Assembly (NCBI GenBank): GCA_965229335.1
Contig: OZ245874.1
Span: forward strand, 1,364,001 to 1,428,000
Reading direction: 5' to 3'
DNA: 64,000 nucleotides
DNA from: JAFKFH01 sp017307375
GTDB taxonomy: Bacteria > Pseudomonadota > Alphaproteobacteria > Ferrovibrionales > Ferrovibrionaceae
Below, one piece after another: positions 17,275-25,707 of this stretch (the first letter of the stretch is position 1; each line of letters opens with the position of its first letter). Under the pieces are notes generated by a model. The model saw only the letters and a program-made list of their open reading frames with translations. It was not told the DNA's origin and searched no databases. Made by a program: the position numbers and the translations under genes.

Positions 17275-19218
17275 TCAATCCGCCTGCCGGCGCGACCGGC
17301 GCCGCTTCTGGCGGCGCACCGCCGCAAGGCCCAGCGCCGCGATCGCCACCAGGATCGGCACCAGGGCGATGTTGACGAAGGTGTAGGTGGTGGTCAGCCG
17401 CTCGATGTCGGCGTTCAGCGCACGCTGCACCTCGCGCAACTGCTTGCGGGCCGAGGTCAGCTGCTTGCGGAACTCGTCCAGCGTCTTCTCGGTCTCGGCC
17501 GTCGCGATCTGCCCGCCCTTGGCCTGCGCGCCCGCCTGCAGCTGGGTGATCTTCTTCTGCGTGTCGTCGACCAGGGTCTTCAGCTCGGCTTCCTGCTGGA
17601 CCAGGCGGCGATTGGCCTCGCGCCGCATCTGCTCGATCAGCTCGAACGGCCGCTGCGACCCGGCGCGGCCGCGCAGCGAGATCAGGTCGGACGAGCCGGC
17701 CATGTTCTCGATGGCGTTGAGCACCAGGTCGGCGTTGGACGCGAACGGGATGGCGACGCGCTGGCCCAGGAAATCCTGGGTGCGCACCCAGAAGCGATCG
17801 TCGAGCAGGTCGGAATCGGCGACCAGGATGACGTTCGCATCCTTGGTCGAGGCTTTCAGATGCTCGGCGGCGGGGGCTGCCGGCGGCGTCGCGTCGGCCT
17901 GACCCTCGGGCTTCGCCTCATCCTTCGGCGGGCCGTCGGGGAAGGCCGAGACCACCGGGCCGGAGACGCGCGCGGCCAGCACGTAGCGCGTGCCGGTCGG
18001 CTTGAATTCGCGCAGCAGCGCGGTCGGGTCGGGCTGGCCCTCGAGCTTCTTGGTGTCGAGCAGCGCGGCCTGGTCGGTCGACTGGATCAGCGGCACGAAG
18101 GTCGTCTTCGCCCCCTCCACCGGCGACAGCGCGCCGGCCGAGGCGAAGTTCATGTTGCCGAGCTGGCCGGTGACGACGTCGGCCGCGGCATAGTTGGCCT
18201 GCGGCAGGTTCAGCCAGGCGATGTAGTCGACGACCTGGCGGCCGCCGCCGGCCGAGGCGCCCCATTGCACGCGCTGGGCGATCGCCACGTCGCCGACGAA
18301 CTTCTGCGGCTCGAGCTTGACGCCGAGCGAGGTCAAGAGCGTCGGCAGCGAGCCTTCGAAGTCGCCGCCCATCGGCGGCTGGCCGGTGCGGGGATCGGGC
18401 AGGGTGGAGGCGACTTCCGAATAGGGATCGAGGAAGGCCACGACCTTGCCGCCGCGCATCAGATACTGGTCGACCGCGTACTGTGCCTTCGGCTTCAGGC
18501 CCTTCGGATAGGCCAGCATGACGACGTCGACGTCCTTGGGGATCTCGGCGATCTCGCCTTCCATCACCTGGACGTCGAACTGCTGGCGCAGCTGGGTCAG
18601 CACCGCATAGGGCTGCGACTGGCCGCGCATCGCCGCCATCATGCCGCCCGGGCCGAATTCCATCGGCAGGGCGGTCAGCAAGGCGACCTTGGGCTTCTTC
18701 GGCGAGGTCAGCGCGTAGACCAGCTTGGTCAGGTCGTATTCGAGGAAGCGCTCGCGCTGCTGGTCGAAGAAGCCGATGACCTGGCGGTCGTCGACGAGGT
18801 TGGTGCCGACCAGGCCGAAATAGAAATTGCGACCGGTGGCATCCATCGGCACGCCGCGGATGCCGGCGGCGGCGGCCGCGTCCTCGGCTTCCGAGAACGG
18901 CTCGGGGTCGGTGATCTCGAGGCTGATGCGGCCCTTGGAGAGATTGACGTATTCCTGCAGCAGATCGCGGACGCGGTCGCCGTAGAGCTTGAGCTGCGGC
19001 ACTTCGGCGGCGAGCCGCTCGGAGTAATAGAGGCGCAGCTTGATCGGGTCCTTCAGCGACCCCAGGATGTTCCTGGTGCCGGTCGAAAGCGAATAGAGCT
19101 TGTTCTGCGTCAGGTCGAGCCGGGTCGAGGTCAGCGTGGCGTCGGCCAGCACGTTGATGCCGACGAAGGCGACGGCTGCGGCGACCAGGGCGCCGGCGGC
19201 ATAGATACGACGGGACAT
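17275..19218 (-). CDS. GldG-family ABC transporter auxiliary protein
   Basis: 647 aa. One N-terminal helix (about 8-26) and one C-terminal helix (VNIALVPILVAIAALGLAAV, about 613-632) flank a large periplasmic domain of the ABC_transp_aux type: TRLDLTQNKLYSLSTGTRNIL, LRLYYS, RVRDLLQEY, ITDPEPFSEAEDAA and LAYPKGLKPKAQYAVDQYLMRGGKVVAFLDPY. Before the last helix is a coiled-coil-like stretch (about 540-600). GldG proteins work with GldF/GldA-type ABC exporters; outside Bacteroidetes they have no link to gliding. It lies 1 base after the permease gene. Confidence 0.88.
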   Translation of the reverse strand: MSRRIYAAGALVAAAVAFVGINVLADATLTSTRLDLTQNKLYSLSTGTRNILGSLKDPIKLRLYYSERLAAEVPQLKLYGDRVRDLLQEYVNLSKGRISLEITDPEPFSEAEDAAAAAGIRGVPMDATGRNFYFGLVGTNLVDDRQVIGFFDQQRERFLEYDLTKLVYALTSPKKPKVALLTALPMEFGPGGMMAAMRGQSQPYAVLTQLRQQFDVQVMEGEIAEIPKDVDVVMLAYPKGLKPKAQYAVDQYLMRGGKVVAFLDPYSEVASTLPDPRTGQPPMGGDFEGSLPTLLTSLGVKLEPQKFVGDVAIAQRVQWGASAGGGRQVVDYIAWLNLPQANYAAADVVTGQLGNMNFASAGALSPVEGAKTTFVPLIQSTDQAALLDTKKLEGQPDPTALLREFKPTGTRYVLAARVSGPVVSAFPDGPPKDEAKPEGQADATPPAAPAAEHLKASTKDANVILVADSDLLDDRFWVRTQDFLGQRVAIPFASNADLVLNAIENMAGSSDLISLRGRAGSQRPFELIEQMRREANRRLVQQEAELKTLVDDTQKKITQLQAGAQAKGGQIATAETEKTLDEFRKQLTSARKQLREVQRALNADIERLTTTYTFVNIALVPILVAIAALGLAAVRRQKRRRSRRQAD

Positions 19219-19219
19219 C

Positions 19220-19954
19220 TCAATCGGCCTTCTTCAGATCGACGACGATCACGGTGGCGGCAAGCCAGGCGGCGATCAGCGAGACGAAGTAGATGACGTC
19301 GCGCAGGTCGATCACGCCCAGGGTGATCGCGTTGAAATGGGTAATGATCGAGGTGGCGGCGACGATCGACACCAGGCTCGGCGGCGCCCAGCCGGTGAAG
19401 AAATTCAGCACCAGCGGCGAGCCGGCGACGGTGAACAGGAAGCAGATCACCACGCCGACGACGAAGGCGATCACCTGGTTGCGCGTGACCGCCGACAGGC
19501 AGCCGGCGATCGCGAGATAGCCGCCGGCCATCAGCGCGGCGCCGACATATGACGCCAGGATCACGCCATGGTCGGGCTGGCCCAGCCTGGCCACGGTGAT
19601 CCACAGCGGGAAGGTCAGCGCCAGGGCGACGATGGCGAAGGCCCAGGCGGCGAGGAACTTGCCGATGACCGCCCCGGCGATCGAGATCGGCAGGGTCAGC
19701 AGCAGCTCGATGGTGCCGGCGCGGCGCTCCTCGGCCCAGAGGCGCATGCCGATCGCGGGCAGCAGGAACAGGAACAGCCAGGGCAGGTAGGTGAAGAACG
19801 GCGTCAGGTCGGCCTGGCCGCGCGGGAAGAACGACCCGACATAGAAGGTGAAGATGCCGGCGACGAACAGGAAGACGATGATGAAGATGTAAGCCAGCGG
19901 CGTGGCGAAATAGCCGGCGAACTCGCGCCGGAAAACGGAAAGCGTACCGGTCAT
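19220..19954 (-). CDS. ABC-2 type transporter permease (GldF-like)
   Basis: 244 aa with six predicted membrane helices. It opens with FRREFAGYFATPLAYIFIIVFLFVAGIFTFY and contains the ABC-2 signature LPAIGMRLWAEERRAGTIELLLTLPIS, typical of GldF/NosY-type permeases. The ATG at 19954 overlaps the stop of the ATPase gene (ATGA), showing translational coupling. It should form the membrane channel of the four-gene ABC system 20703-16218. Substrate unknown. Confidence 0.9.
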   Translation of the reverse strand: MTGTLSVFRREFAGYFATPLAYIFIIVFLFVAGIFTFYVGSFFPRGQADLTPFFTYLPWLFLFLLPAIGMRLWAEERRAGTIELLLTLPISIAGAVIGKFLAAWAFAIVALALTFPLWITVARLGQPDHGVILASYVGAALMAGGYLAIAGCLSAVTRNQVIAFVVGVVICFLFTVAGSPLVLNFFTGWAPPSLVSIVAATSIITHFNAITLGVIDLRDVIYFVSLIAAWLAATVIVVDLKKAD

Positions 19955-20703
19955 GCCGCGGCTCCCAGGGTGATGTTGCGGAAGGCCTGGTCGAGCCGGC
20001 CGGGTTCGGCCAGCACGTTGCCGAAGCGCCAGCCGCCGGCCTTGCCCTCGGGGCGCCCCTCGGCGACGACGCGGCCGCGGGCGACGATGATGGCGCGATC
20101 GCAGATCGCCTCGACCTCCTCCAGGATATGAGTCGAGATCACGATCGCCTTGTTCTTCTTCATGCGCCGGATCAGTTCGCGCACTTCATGCTTCTGGTTG
20201 GGGTCGAGACCGTCGGTCGGTTCGTCCAGCACCAGGATCGGCGGATCGTGCAGGATCGCCTGGGCCAGGCCGACGCGGCGCTTGTAGCCCTTGGACAGCG
20301 TCTCGATCGGCTGCTCCAGCACCGAGCCGATATGGGTCTCGGCGACGACCGCGGCGATCCGCTGCTTCAGCGTCGCGCGATCGAGGCCGCGCGCCGAGCC
20401 GACGAAGGCGAACAGGCTGGCCGGAGTCATGTCGGGATAGGCCGGCGCGCCTTCGGGCAGATAGCCGATCAGCCGCTTGGCGGCAAGCGGGTCCCGGGTG
20501 ATGTCCTTGCCGCCCACCGCGATCGAGCCCGAGGTCGGGTCGAGGAAACCGGTGACCATCTTCATCGTCGTCGACTTGCCCGCGCCGTTGGGCCCGAGAA
20601 AGCCGAGCACCTCGCCCTTGGCAACCTGCAGGGATATGCCCGCGACGGCGGTAAAGTCGTCGAAACGCTTGACCAGGTCGCGGATTTCTATCATCGCCGT
20701 CAT
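19951..20703 (-). CDS. ABC transporter ATP-binding protein (GldA-like)
   Basis: 250 aa. Walker A GPNGAGKST (about residues 41-49), Q-loop GYLPEGAPAYPDMT, signature LSKGYKRRVGLAQ and Walker B ILVLDEPTDGLDPNQ are all intact. The signature LSKGYK is the form seen in ABC-2 exporter ATPases (NosF/GldA type). ATG 20703 is preferred because GGGAG lies about 8 bases upstream; the in-frame ATG at 20715 would sit directly on that site. It is the first gene of the leftward operon ATPase-permease-GldG-DUF4340-htpG. Confidence 0.92.
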   Translation of the reverse strand: MTAMIEIRDLVKRFDDFTAVAGISLQVAKGEVLGFLGPNGAGKSTTMKMVTGFLDPTSGSIAVGGKDITRDPLAAKRLIGYLPEGAPAYPDMTPASLFAFVGSARGLDRATLKQRIAAVVAETHIGSVLEQPIETLSKGYKRRVGLAQAILHDPPILVLDEPTDGLDPNQKHEVRELIRRMKKNKAIVISTHILEEVEAICDRAIIVARGRVVAEGRPEGKAGGWRFGNVLAEPGRLDQAFRNITLGAAA

Positions 20704-20777
20704 TGACCGACCCATCTCCCATTATTGAGGACCCGTGGGGCCCCCGGTTTTGCGGCTGGCTAGATAAGGAGATTTCC

Positions 20778-21005
20778 GTGACGCTTCAAGAGGGTCGAGC
20801 CCGCGACTGGCTTCGCTTGCCCGACACTGCCGAACCGGCACCGCCGTCTCCTTGCGTGAATGTCTGTCGCCTCGACGAGGCGCGGGTCTACTGCATCGGC
20901 TGCCATCGCAGCCGCGACGAGATCCGGGCCTGGCGCGATGCCGACCCGGTGACCAAGCGCGCGATCCTGGCATCGGCCGCGACCCGCGCCGCTCAGCGGG
21001 CATAG
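20778..21005 (+). CDS. DUF1289 family small cysteine protein
   Basis: 75 aa starting at GTG 20778, which has a strong AAGGAG ribosome site 6 bases upstream (20766-20771). The diagnostic segment SPCVNVCRLDEARVYCIGCHRSRDEIRAW (residues 30-57) has four Cys in a C-x3-C-x8-C-x2-C pattern, as in DUF1289 proteins, common in alpha- and gammaproteobacteria. Metal binding is likely but the function is unknown. It is divergent from the ABC operon and overlaps the convergent cobU gene by 13 bases. Confidence 0.85.
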   Translation: MTLQEGRARDWLRLPDTAEPAPPSPCVNVCRLDEARVYCIGCHRSRDEIRAWRDADPVTKRAILASAATRAAQRA

Positions 21006-21517
21006 GGCTTCAGATAGAGGGGCAGGCCGGCCGCGACGAAGACGACTTCGTCGGCGAGGGCCGCGATCTGCTGGTTCAGGCGGCCCTGCGCGTCGCGGAA
21101 GCGCCGCGCCAGCGCGTTGTCCGGGACGATGCCGAGGCCGACTTCGTTCGACACCGCCACCACCGGGCAGGCGCAGCCGGCCATGGCGGCCGCAATCCCG
21201 TCGCAATCGGCGCCCACATCGCGCCCGGCCAGCATGACGTTCGACAACCACAGCGTCAGGCAGTCGACCAGCAGCAGGCGCCCCGGGCGCCCTTCGGCCG
21301 TGATCGCCCCGGCCAGGTCGATCGGCGCCTCGACCGTCGCCATGCCCTGGCGTTCCGCCTGGTGCAGCCGGATCCGCTCGCGCATCTCGTCGTCATAGGC
21401 CTGGGCCGTCGCGACATAGACCGCGGTCAGGCCCGAGGCTTCCGCCCGGCCGAGCGCGAACCGGCTTTTGCCGGAACGGGCACCACCGAGGATCAGGCTG
21501 AGGCGGGGGGCGGTCAT
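20993..21517 (-). CDS. cobU: Adenosylcobinamide kinase / adenosylcobinamide-phosphate guanylyltransferase
   Basis: 174 aa, full length. The P-loop GGARSGKS is at residues 11-18. His52 in EMRERIRLHQAER corresponds to the guanylylated histidine of Salmonella CobU. WLSNVMLAG and VAVSNEVGLGIVPDN are further family motifs. It phosphorylates adenosylcobinamide and transfers GMP to it during nucleotide-loop assembly or salvage of vitamin B12. No other cob gene is in the window. B12 supply is relevant to the cobalamin-type radical-SAM enzyme encoded at 61768. Confidence 0.95.
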   Translation of the reverse strand: MTAPRLSLILGGARSGKSRFALGRAEASGLTAVYVATAQAYDDEMRERIRLHQAERQGMATVEAPIDLAGAITAEGRPGRLLLVDCLTLWLSNVMLAGRDVGADCDGIAAAMAGCACPVVAVSNEVGLGIVPDNALARRFRDAQGRLNQQIAALADEVVFVAAGLPLYLKPYAR

Positions 21518-21599
21518 GGCGCGGGGACTGTGGCCCGCCCGTGTGACCGATGCAATCGTTCGCCGGCGGCCGACGGATTAAAAACTCTCCATCTGCCAC

Positions 21600-21626
21600 T
21601 TGCACGGCCAGTTATTCCAATATAAT
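21600..21626 (+). promoter_or_regulatory. Candidate sigma-70 promoter of the XRE-cupin/GNAT pair
   Basis: A perfect TATAAT at 21621-21626 is preceded, 15 bases upstream, by TTGCAC (21600-21605). It stands out in an AT-rich patch between divergent cobU and the regulator gene. The transcript would start near 21633, giving a leader of about 18 bases that contains AAGGAGG (21639-21645) before GTG 21651. The spacer is shorter than ideal, so the -35 box is uncertain. Confidence 0.5.
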
Positions 21627-21650
21627 AGAAAAATTCTCAAGGAGGCGGTA

Positions 21651-22229
21651 GTGGACGAAATCGACGCCAGAATTGCCAAGCGGCTGAAAGCCTGGCGCCA
21701 GGCGCGCGGCCTGACGCTCGACCAACTGGCCGACCGCGCCCAGGTCTCGCGCGCGATGATCTCGCGGATCGAGCGCGGCGATTCGAGCCCGACGGCGACG
21801 CTGCTCGGCCGGCTCTGCGCCGGGCTCGGCGTCACGCTGTCGATGCTGATGGCCGCGGTGGAGGAGGCCGGCCCCACCCTGCTACGGCCGGCCGACCAGC
21901 CGGTCTGGCGCGATCCGGAGACCAGTTTTCTGCGCCGGGCGGTGTCGCCGACCGGCATCGGCGTGCCGGTCGACATCGTCGAATCGACGCTGGTCCCCGG
22001 CACCAGCCTCGGCTATCCGCCTTCGCCCTGGGCCGCCCAGCACGTGCTGGGCCAGGACGGCGAACTGACCGTCACGCTCGGCGACGGCCCTGGCATGGAC
22101 ACGCTGACCATCGGGCCGGGCGATTGCGCCCATTACCGCCTCGACCGCCCGACCACGCTGAACAACCGGGGCCTCGTGCCCTGCCGCTATCTCGTCATCC
22201 TCTATCGCCGCGAGGCCAACCTGTCATGA
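21651..22229 (+). CDS. XRE-family regulator with C-terminal cupin domain
   Basis: 192 aa from GTG 21651, chosen for its AAGGAGG ribosome site. Residues about 5-65 are an XRE helix-turn-helix (RLKAWRQARGLTLDQLADRAQVSRAMISRIERGDSSPTATLLGRL). The rest is a single cupin (VESTLVPGTSL, QHVLGQDGELTVTLGD, LTIGPGDCAHYRLD) that probably senses a small ligand. The stop overlaps the start of the acetyltransferase gene (ATGA), so the regulator is coupled to it. This regulator-GNAT pairing is common in proteobacteria, and the regulator probably controls the pair. Confidence 0.92.
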   Translation: MDEIDARIAKRLKAWRQARGLTLDQLADRAQVSRAMISRIERGDSSPTATLLGRLCAGLGVTLSMLMAAVEEAGPTLLRPADQPVWRDPETSFLRRAVSPTGIGVPVDIVESTLVPGTSLGYPPSPWAAQHVLGQDGELTVTLGDGPGMDTLTIGPGDCAHYRLDRPTTLNNRGLVPCRYLVILYRREANLS

Positions 22230-22729
22230 TCATCGAAACCCTGACGCCCGATGGCTACGCCGCCGCGCTCGACGATATGGCGGCGGTCCTCCAGGATGCC
22301 GTGGCCAGCGGTGCCTCGGTCGGCTTCGTCATGCCGTTCACGGTGGCGGAGGCCCGCGACTTCTGGGCAGCCTTTTCCGGCCAGGTCGCGGCCGGCACCC
22401 GCCTCGTGACGGTCGCCCGCGATGCCGCGGGCCGCATCGTCGGCACCGTCTTCGTCAACCTCGCCACCCCCAAGAACCAGCCGCATCGTGCCGACCTGGG
22501 CAAGCTGCTGGTCCACCGCGATGCCCGCGGCCAGGGGCTGGCGCGCCGGCTGATGGCGGCGGCCGAGGCGGGGGCTCTGCAGGCCGGCAAGACCCTGATC
22601 ACGCTGGACACCCGGACCGGCGATCCGGCGGAAGGCCTCTACGAGCGCCTCGGCTATGTCCGGATGGGGGTGATCCCGCGCTATACCGTCGATGGCGATT
22701 GCGCGTTCTTCTACAAGCACATGGCCTGA
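22226..22729 (+). CDS. GNAT-family N-acetyltransferase
   Basis: 167 aa with a GNAT fold. RIVGTVFVNLATPKNQPHRADLGKLLVHRDARGQGLARRLMAAAE contains motif A, with the acetyl-CoA pyrophosphate loop R-G-Q-G-L-A (about residues 98-103). Motif B follows as TLITLDTRTGDPAEGLYERLGYVRMGVIPRYTVDG. It transfers an acetyl group from acetyl-CoA to an unknown amine. It is translationally coupled to the XRE-cupin regulator. Confidence 0.9.
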   Translation: MIIETLTPDGYAAALDDMAAVLQDAVASGASVGFVMPFTVAEARDFWAAFSGQVAAGTRLVTVARDAAGRIVGTVFVNLATPKNQPHRADLGKLLVHRDARGQGLARRLMAAAEAGALQAGKTLITLDTRTGDPAEGLYERLGYVRMGVIPRYTVDGDCAFFYKHMA

Positions 22730-23141
22730 CGGCAGCTGCCGAACAAAAAAGGATACCGCCCGCCCCGCGGGGGGATCGCGGGGGCGGGCGGCATGTGCAA
22801 CCGTCGTTTTCGAGAGGATGAGCGGAAGCCGGGCCGACGCCTCTCCGACAGGGGGGGGGGAGAGTGGAGAGTGGGGGGTGCGTCGACCCGGCTTAGGCTC
22901 TGACCCGAACGCCGGGTGGGGGGAGGACCGGGCGTTGCGGGCATCAGACCGACCGTGGCCGTCTGATGGTGATAATCTGGCGCCCGAACAAGTCCGATCC
23001 TGGGCCGAAATAAGGAGATTTCTTGGCAAATTGTTAACGGCTGTCCAGCGGCCGAAACAATGTCATGCTGTCATCAGCCCGCAACAGGCGGGCATTAGAG
23101 CGCCCGACGACGACGCCAAAGCTTCAGGAGGGAAATGCGTC
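22730..23141. other. 412-base intergenic region upstream of the oligopeptide importer
   Basis: No convincing gene. It contains a GC-rich hairpin at 22756-22791 (arms CCGCCCGCCCCGCG and CGCGGGGGCGGGCGG, one bulge) just after an A6 run, then a run of eleven or so G near 22849-22860 followed by GA-rich sequence. A less GC-rich stretch (about 23010-23060, with AAATTGTTAAC) is the likeliest promoter area for the importer. The hairpin could end the GNAT transcript, but its U-tract lies on the wrong side for that and would suit a leftward transcript. Confidence 0.45.
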
Positions 23142-24635
23142 ATGCGACGCTGGTCACAGCTATTTGCCGCCACGGTCTTTTCTGCCTCGCTGGCCTTCGG
23201 GCCGGCCATCGCCCAGCCTCGCGACACCCTCGTCGTCGGCCTGCAGCAGGAGCCGACCTCGCTCGACCCGACGGCCGACGCCACCGCCTCGATCGACACG
23301 ATCATGTCGGGCAACGTCTTCGAGACCCTGACCACCTCGACCGAGCGCGGCGAGGTCAAGCCGCTGCTGGCCAAGTCCTGGGACGTGACGCCCGACGGCA
23401 AGGCCTACACCTTCCACCTGAATGAGGGCGTGAAGTTCACCGACGGCGAGGCGCTCGATTCGTCGGTGGTGAAATTCGCCTTCGACCGGGCGATGGCGCC
23501 GGACAGCGTCAATCCGTCGAAGGGCATCTTCTCGGCGATCTCCGCGATCGAGACGCCGGATCCGCTGACCGTCGTCATCCGCCTGAAGGAGCCGGACGCC
23601 TATTTCCTGAACTCGATGACGATGGGTGATGCCGCCATCGTCCATCCGAAGACGGCCGCCGGCAACAAGACCAACCCGGTCGGCACCGGGGTCTACAAGC
23701 TGAAGCAGTGGTCGAAGGGCGACCGCGTGGTGCTCGAGCGCAATCCGGCGCATCGCGACGCGGCCCGGGCCGCCCTGCGCGAGGTCACCTTCCGCGTCAT
23801 GCCCGATCCGACCGCCGCGACCGCCGCGCTGATGTCGGGCGACGTCGATGCCTTCCCGACGATCCCGGCGCCCGAGACGGTCGAGCAGTTCCGCAAGGAT
23901 CCGCGGTTCAAGGTGGTGGTCGGCACCACCGAGGGCGAGGTCATCCTGGCGCTCAACAATGGCAAGAAGCCGTTCAACGATCTGCGCGTCCGCCAGGCGA
24001 TCAGCTATGCATTGAACCGCCAGGACATCATCGACGGGGCACAGGCGGGTCTCGCCACCCCGATCGGCAGCCATTTCCCGCCGCACAACCCCGCCTATGT
24101 CGATCTCACGGGGCGTTATCCGCACGACGTCGCGAAGGCCAAGGCGCTGCTCAAGGAAGCGGGCTATGCCAACGGCCTCGAAGTCTCGCTGCAGGCGATC
24201 CCGTTCCCCTATGCCCGCCGCTCGGCCGAGATCATCGCCCAGCAGCTGGGCGAGGCCGGCATCAACGTCAAGCTGATCAACGTCGAATTCCCGTTCTGGC
24301 TCGCCGAAGTCTACAAGAAGAAGAACTACGACATGACGATCATCGCGCATACCGCGCCGCGCGATCTCGGCAACTACGCCAATGGGCCTGAGTACTTCTA
24401 CGGCTACGACAGCCCGAAATTCCGCGAGATGTTCGCGGATTTCCGCCGCACGGTCGATCCGGCCGAGCAGAAGAAGAAGCTCGGCGACCTGCAGCGTTTC
24501 ATCGCGGACGAGGCAGTGCACGGCTTCCTGTTCCAGCTGCCCCAGGTCGGTGTCTACAAGGCCGACCTGAAGGGCTACTGGACAAACGCGCCTGAGTTGC
24601 TGATGCCCTTGATCGATATCGCCTGGGTTAAGTAG
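23142..24635 (+). CDS. ABC transporter substrate-binding protein, dipeptide/oligopeptide/nickel family
   Basis: 497 aa with a Sec signal (LFAATVFSASLAFGPAIAQP, cut near residue 25). SBP_bac_5 features: LVVGLQQEPTSLDPT, NVFETLTT, AKSWDVTPDGKAYTFHLNEGVKFTDGEALDSSVVKFAFDR (the family signature), NPVGTGVYKLKQW and LNNGKKPFNDLRVRQAISYALNR. It is a periplasmic binding component. It starts at ATG 23142 after GGAGGG and is followed by two permeases and two ATPases. Sequence alone does not tell peptide from another ligand. Confidence 0.93.
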   Translation: MRRWSQLFAATVFSASLAFGPAIAQPRDTLVVGLQQEPTSLDPTADATASIDTIMSGNVFETLTTSTERGEVKPLLAKSWDVTPDGKAYTFHLNEGVKFTDGEALDSSVVKFAFDRAMAPDSVNPSKGIFSAISAIETPDPLTVVIRLKEPDAYFLNSMTMGDAAIVHPKTAAGNKTNPVGTGVYKLKQWSKGDRVVLERNPAHRDAARAALREVTFRVMPDPTAATAALMSGDVDAFPTIPAPETVEQFRKDPRFKVVVGTTEGEVILALNNGKKPFNDLRVRQAISYALNRQDIIDGAQAGLATPIGSHFPPHNPAYVDLTGRYPHDVAKAKALLKEAGYANGLEVSLQAIPFPYARRSAEIIAQQLGEAGINVKLINVEFPFWLAEVYKKKNYDMTIIAHTAPRDLGNYANGPEYFYGYDSPKFREMFADFRRTVDPAEQKKKLGDLQRFIADEAVHGFLFQLPQVGVYKADLKGYWTNAPELLMPLIDIAWVK

Positions 24636-24668
24636 TCTCCCCTGGGCGGCGAATTGCGCTAGAGTTTT

Positions 24669-24699
24669 CCCCGCGGCGTGGATTGACCGCGCCGCGGGG
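24669..24699 (+). terminator. Intercistronic hairpin after the binding-protein gene
   Basis: Perfect 10-bp stem CCCCGCGGCG / CGCCGCGGGG with an 11-base loop, 33 bases after the binding-protein stop codon and ahead of the permease genes. There is no U-run. Such hairpins in ABC operons commonly act as partial terminators or mRNA 3'-end stabilisers, so that the binding protein is made in excess; that use here is inferred. Confidence 0.55.
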
Positions 24700-24756
24700 G
24701 TCGAATAGCCTGCGCCGCTTTCCGGGGGATAGTCGGGCCGGGGGAGAGTTGAGTAG

Positions 24757-25707
24757 TTGAGCCTGTTTCTGGCCAAGAGATTTGCGACGCTGATCGGCAC
24801 CCTGCTGTTCACGTCGATCGTCATCTTCATCGTCCTGGAGATCCTTCCGGGCGATCCCGCACTGCTGATCCTCGGCATCGATGCCCAGCCCGGCCAGCTC
24901 GAGGTGCTGCGCCAGCAGCTCGGCCTCAACGACCCCGCCTGGACCCGCTACTGGCACTGGGTCGGCGGCCTGCTTACCGGCGATTTCGGCATTTCCTATG
25001 CCTACAAGGTGCCGGTATGGGAGTTGATCGGCGAGCGCCTGCAGCTGACCATCCCGCTCGCCTTCATCTCGATGGCCCTGACCGCATTCCTGGCCCTGGT
25101 GCTCGGGGTGTATGCCGCGGCCAACCACAACAAGACCGGCGACGTCGCGATCATGGCGACCAGCCAGGTCGGCATCTCGATCCCGAGCTTCTGGTTCGCG
25201 ATCCTGCTGATCCTCCTGTTCGCCGTCCATCTCGGCTGGGTTTCGGCCGGCGGTTTCCCGGGCTGGGGTGCCGGCCTCGTGCCGGCCCTGGCCAGCCTGA
25301 TCCTGCCGGCGATCTCGCTTGCCATCGTCCAGGCCGCGATCCTGGCGCGCATCACCCGCTCCTCGGTGCTCGAGGTGATGCGCGAGGATTTCGTGCGCAC
25401 CGCGCGGGCCAAGGGCGTGTCCAAGCGCGCCGTGCTGTGGGGCCACGTGCTGCGCAACGCGATGATCCCGGTGATCACCGTGATGGGCGTGCAGTTCGGC
25501 AACCTGATTGCCGGCACCATCGTCATCGAGCAGGTCTTCACCCTGCCGGGGCTGGGCCGGCTGATGTTCCAGGCGATCAACCAGCGCGACCTCGAGCTGA
25601 TCAAGAACGTGGTGATGCTGCTGGCCGTCTTCGTCGTCACCATCAATTTTATCGTCGACATGCTCTATGTCGTGATCGACCCGCGCCTCAAGGTCCACGA
25701 TGTCTGA
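24757..25707 (+). CDS. ABC transporter permease (DppB/OppB-like)
   Basis: 316 aa from TTG 24757, with GGGGGAGAG upstream. It has six membrane helices. The N-terminal FLAKRFATLIGTLLFTSIVIFIVLEILPGDPA is the standard DppB opening, and the EAA loop reads RTARAKGVSKRAVLWGHVLRNAMIPVITVMG, which contacts the ATPases. The end overlaps the second permease by 8 bases. It forms half of the transmembrane channel of the importer. Confidence 0.93.
   Translation: MSLFLAKRFATLIGTLLFTSIVIFIVLEILPGDPALLILGIDAQPGQLEVLRQQLGLNDPAWTRYWHWVGGLLTGDFGISYAYKVPVWELIGERLQLTIPLAFISMALTAFLALVLGVYAAANHNKTGDVAIMATSQVGISIPSFWFAILLILLFAVHLGWVSAGGFPGWGAGLVPALASLILPAISLAIVQAAILARITRSSVLEVMREDFVRTARAKGVSKRAVLWGHVLRNAMIPVITVMGVQFGNLIAGTIVIEQVFTLPGLGRLMFQAINQRDLELIKNVVMLLAVFVVTINFIVDMLYVVIDPRLKVHDV

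Noticed and set aside
16218..20703. Gliding motility system
   Set aside because: The ATPase, permease and GldG-type genes resemble Gld proteins, but no other gliding genes are present. This ABC set is widespread in non-gliding proteobacteria with DUF4340.
20703..20777. Upstream TTG start for the DUF1289 gene
   Set aside because: It would add 25 residues of atypical sequence and overlap the divergent ATPase start. GTG 20778 has a strong ribosome site and gives the normal family length.
22756..22791. Intrinsic terminator of the GNAT gene
   Set aside because: The stem is strong, but the A6 run precedes it on the plus strand and no U-tract follows, so it fits a leftward transcript for which no gene is seen. 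Kept only as a hairpin note.
22849..22860. Poly-G tract as a phase-variable switch
   Set aside because: It is not inside a gene and lies about 280 bases from the next start; slippage there has no obvious target.
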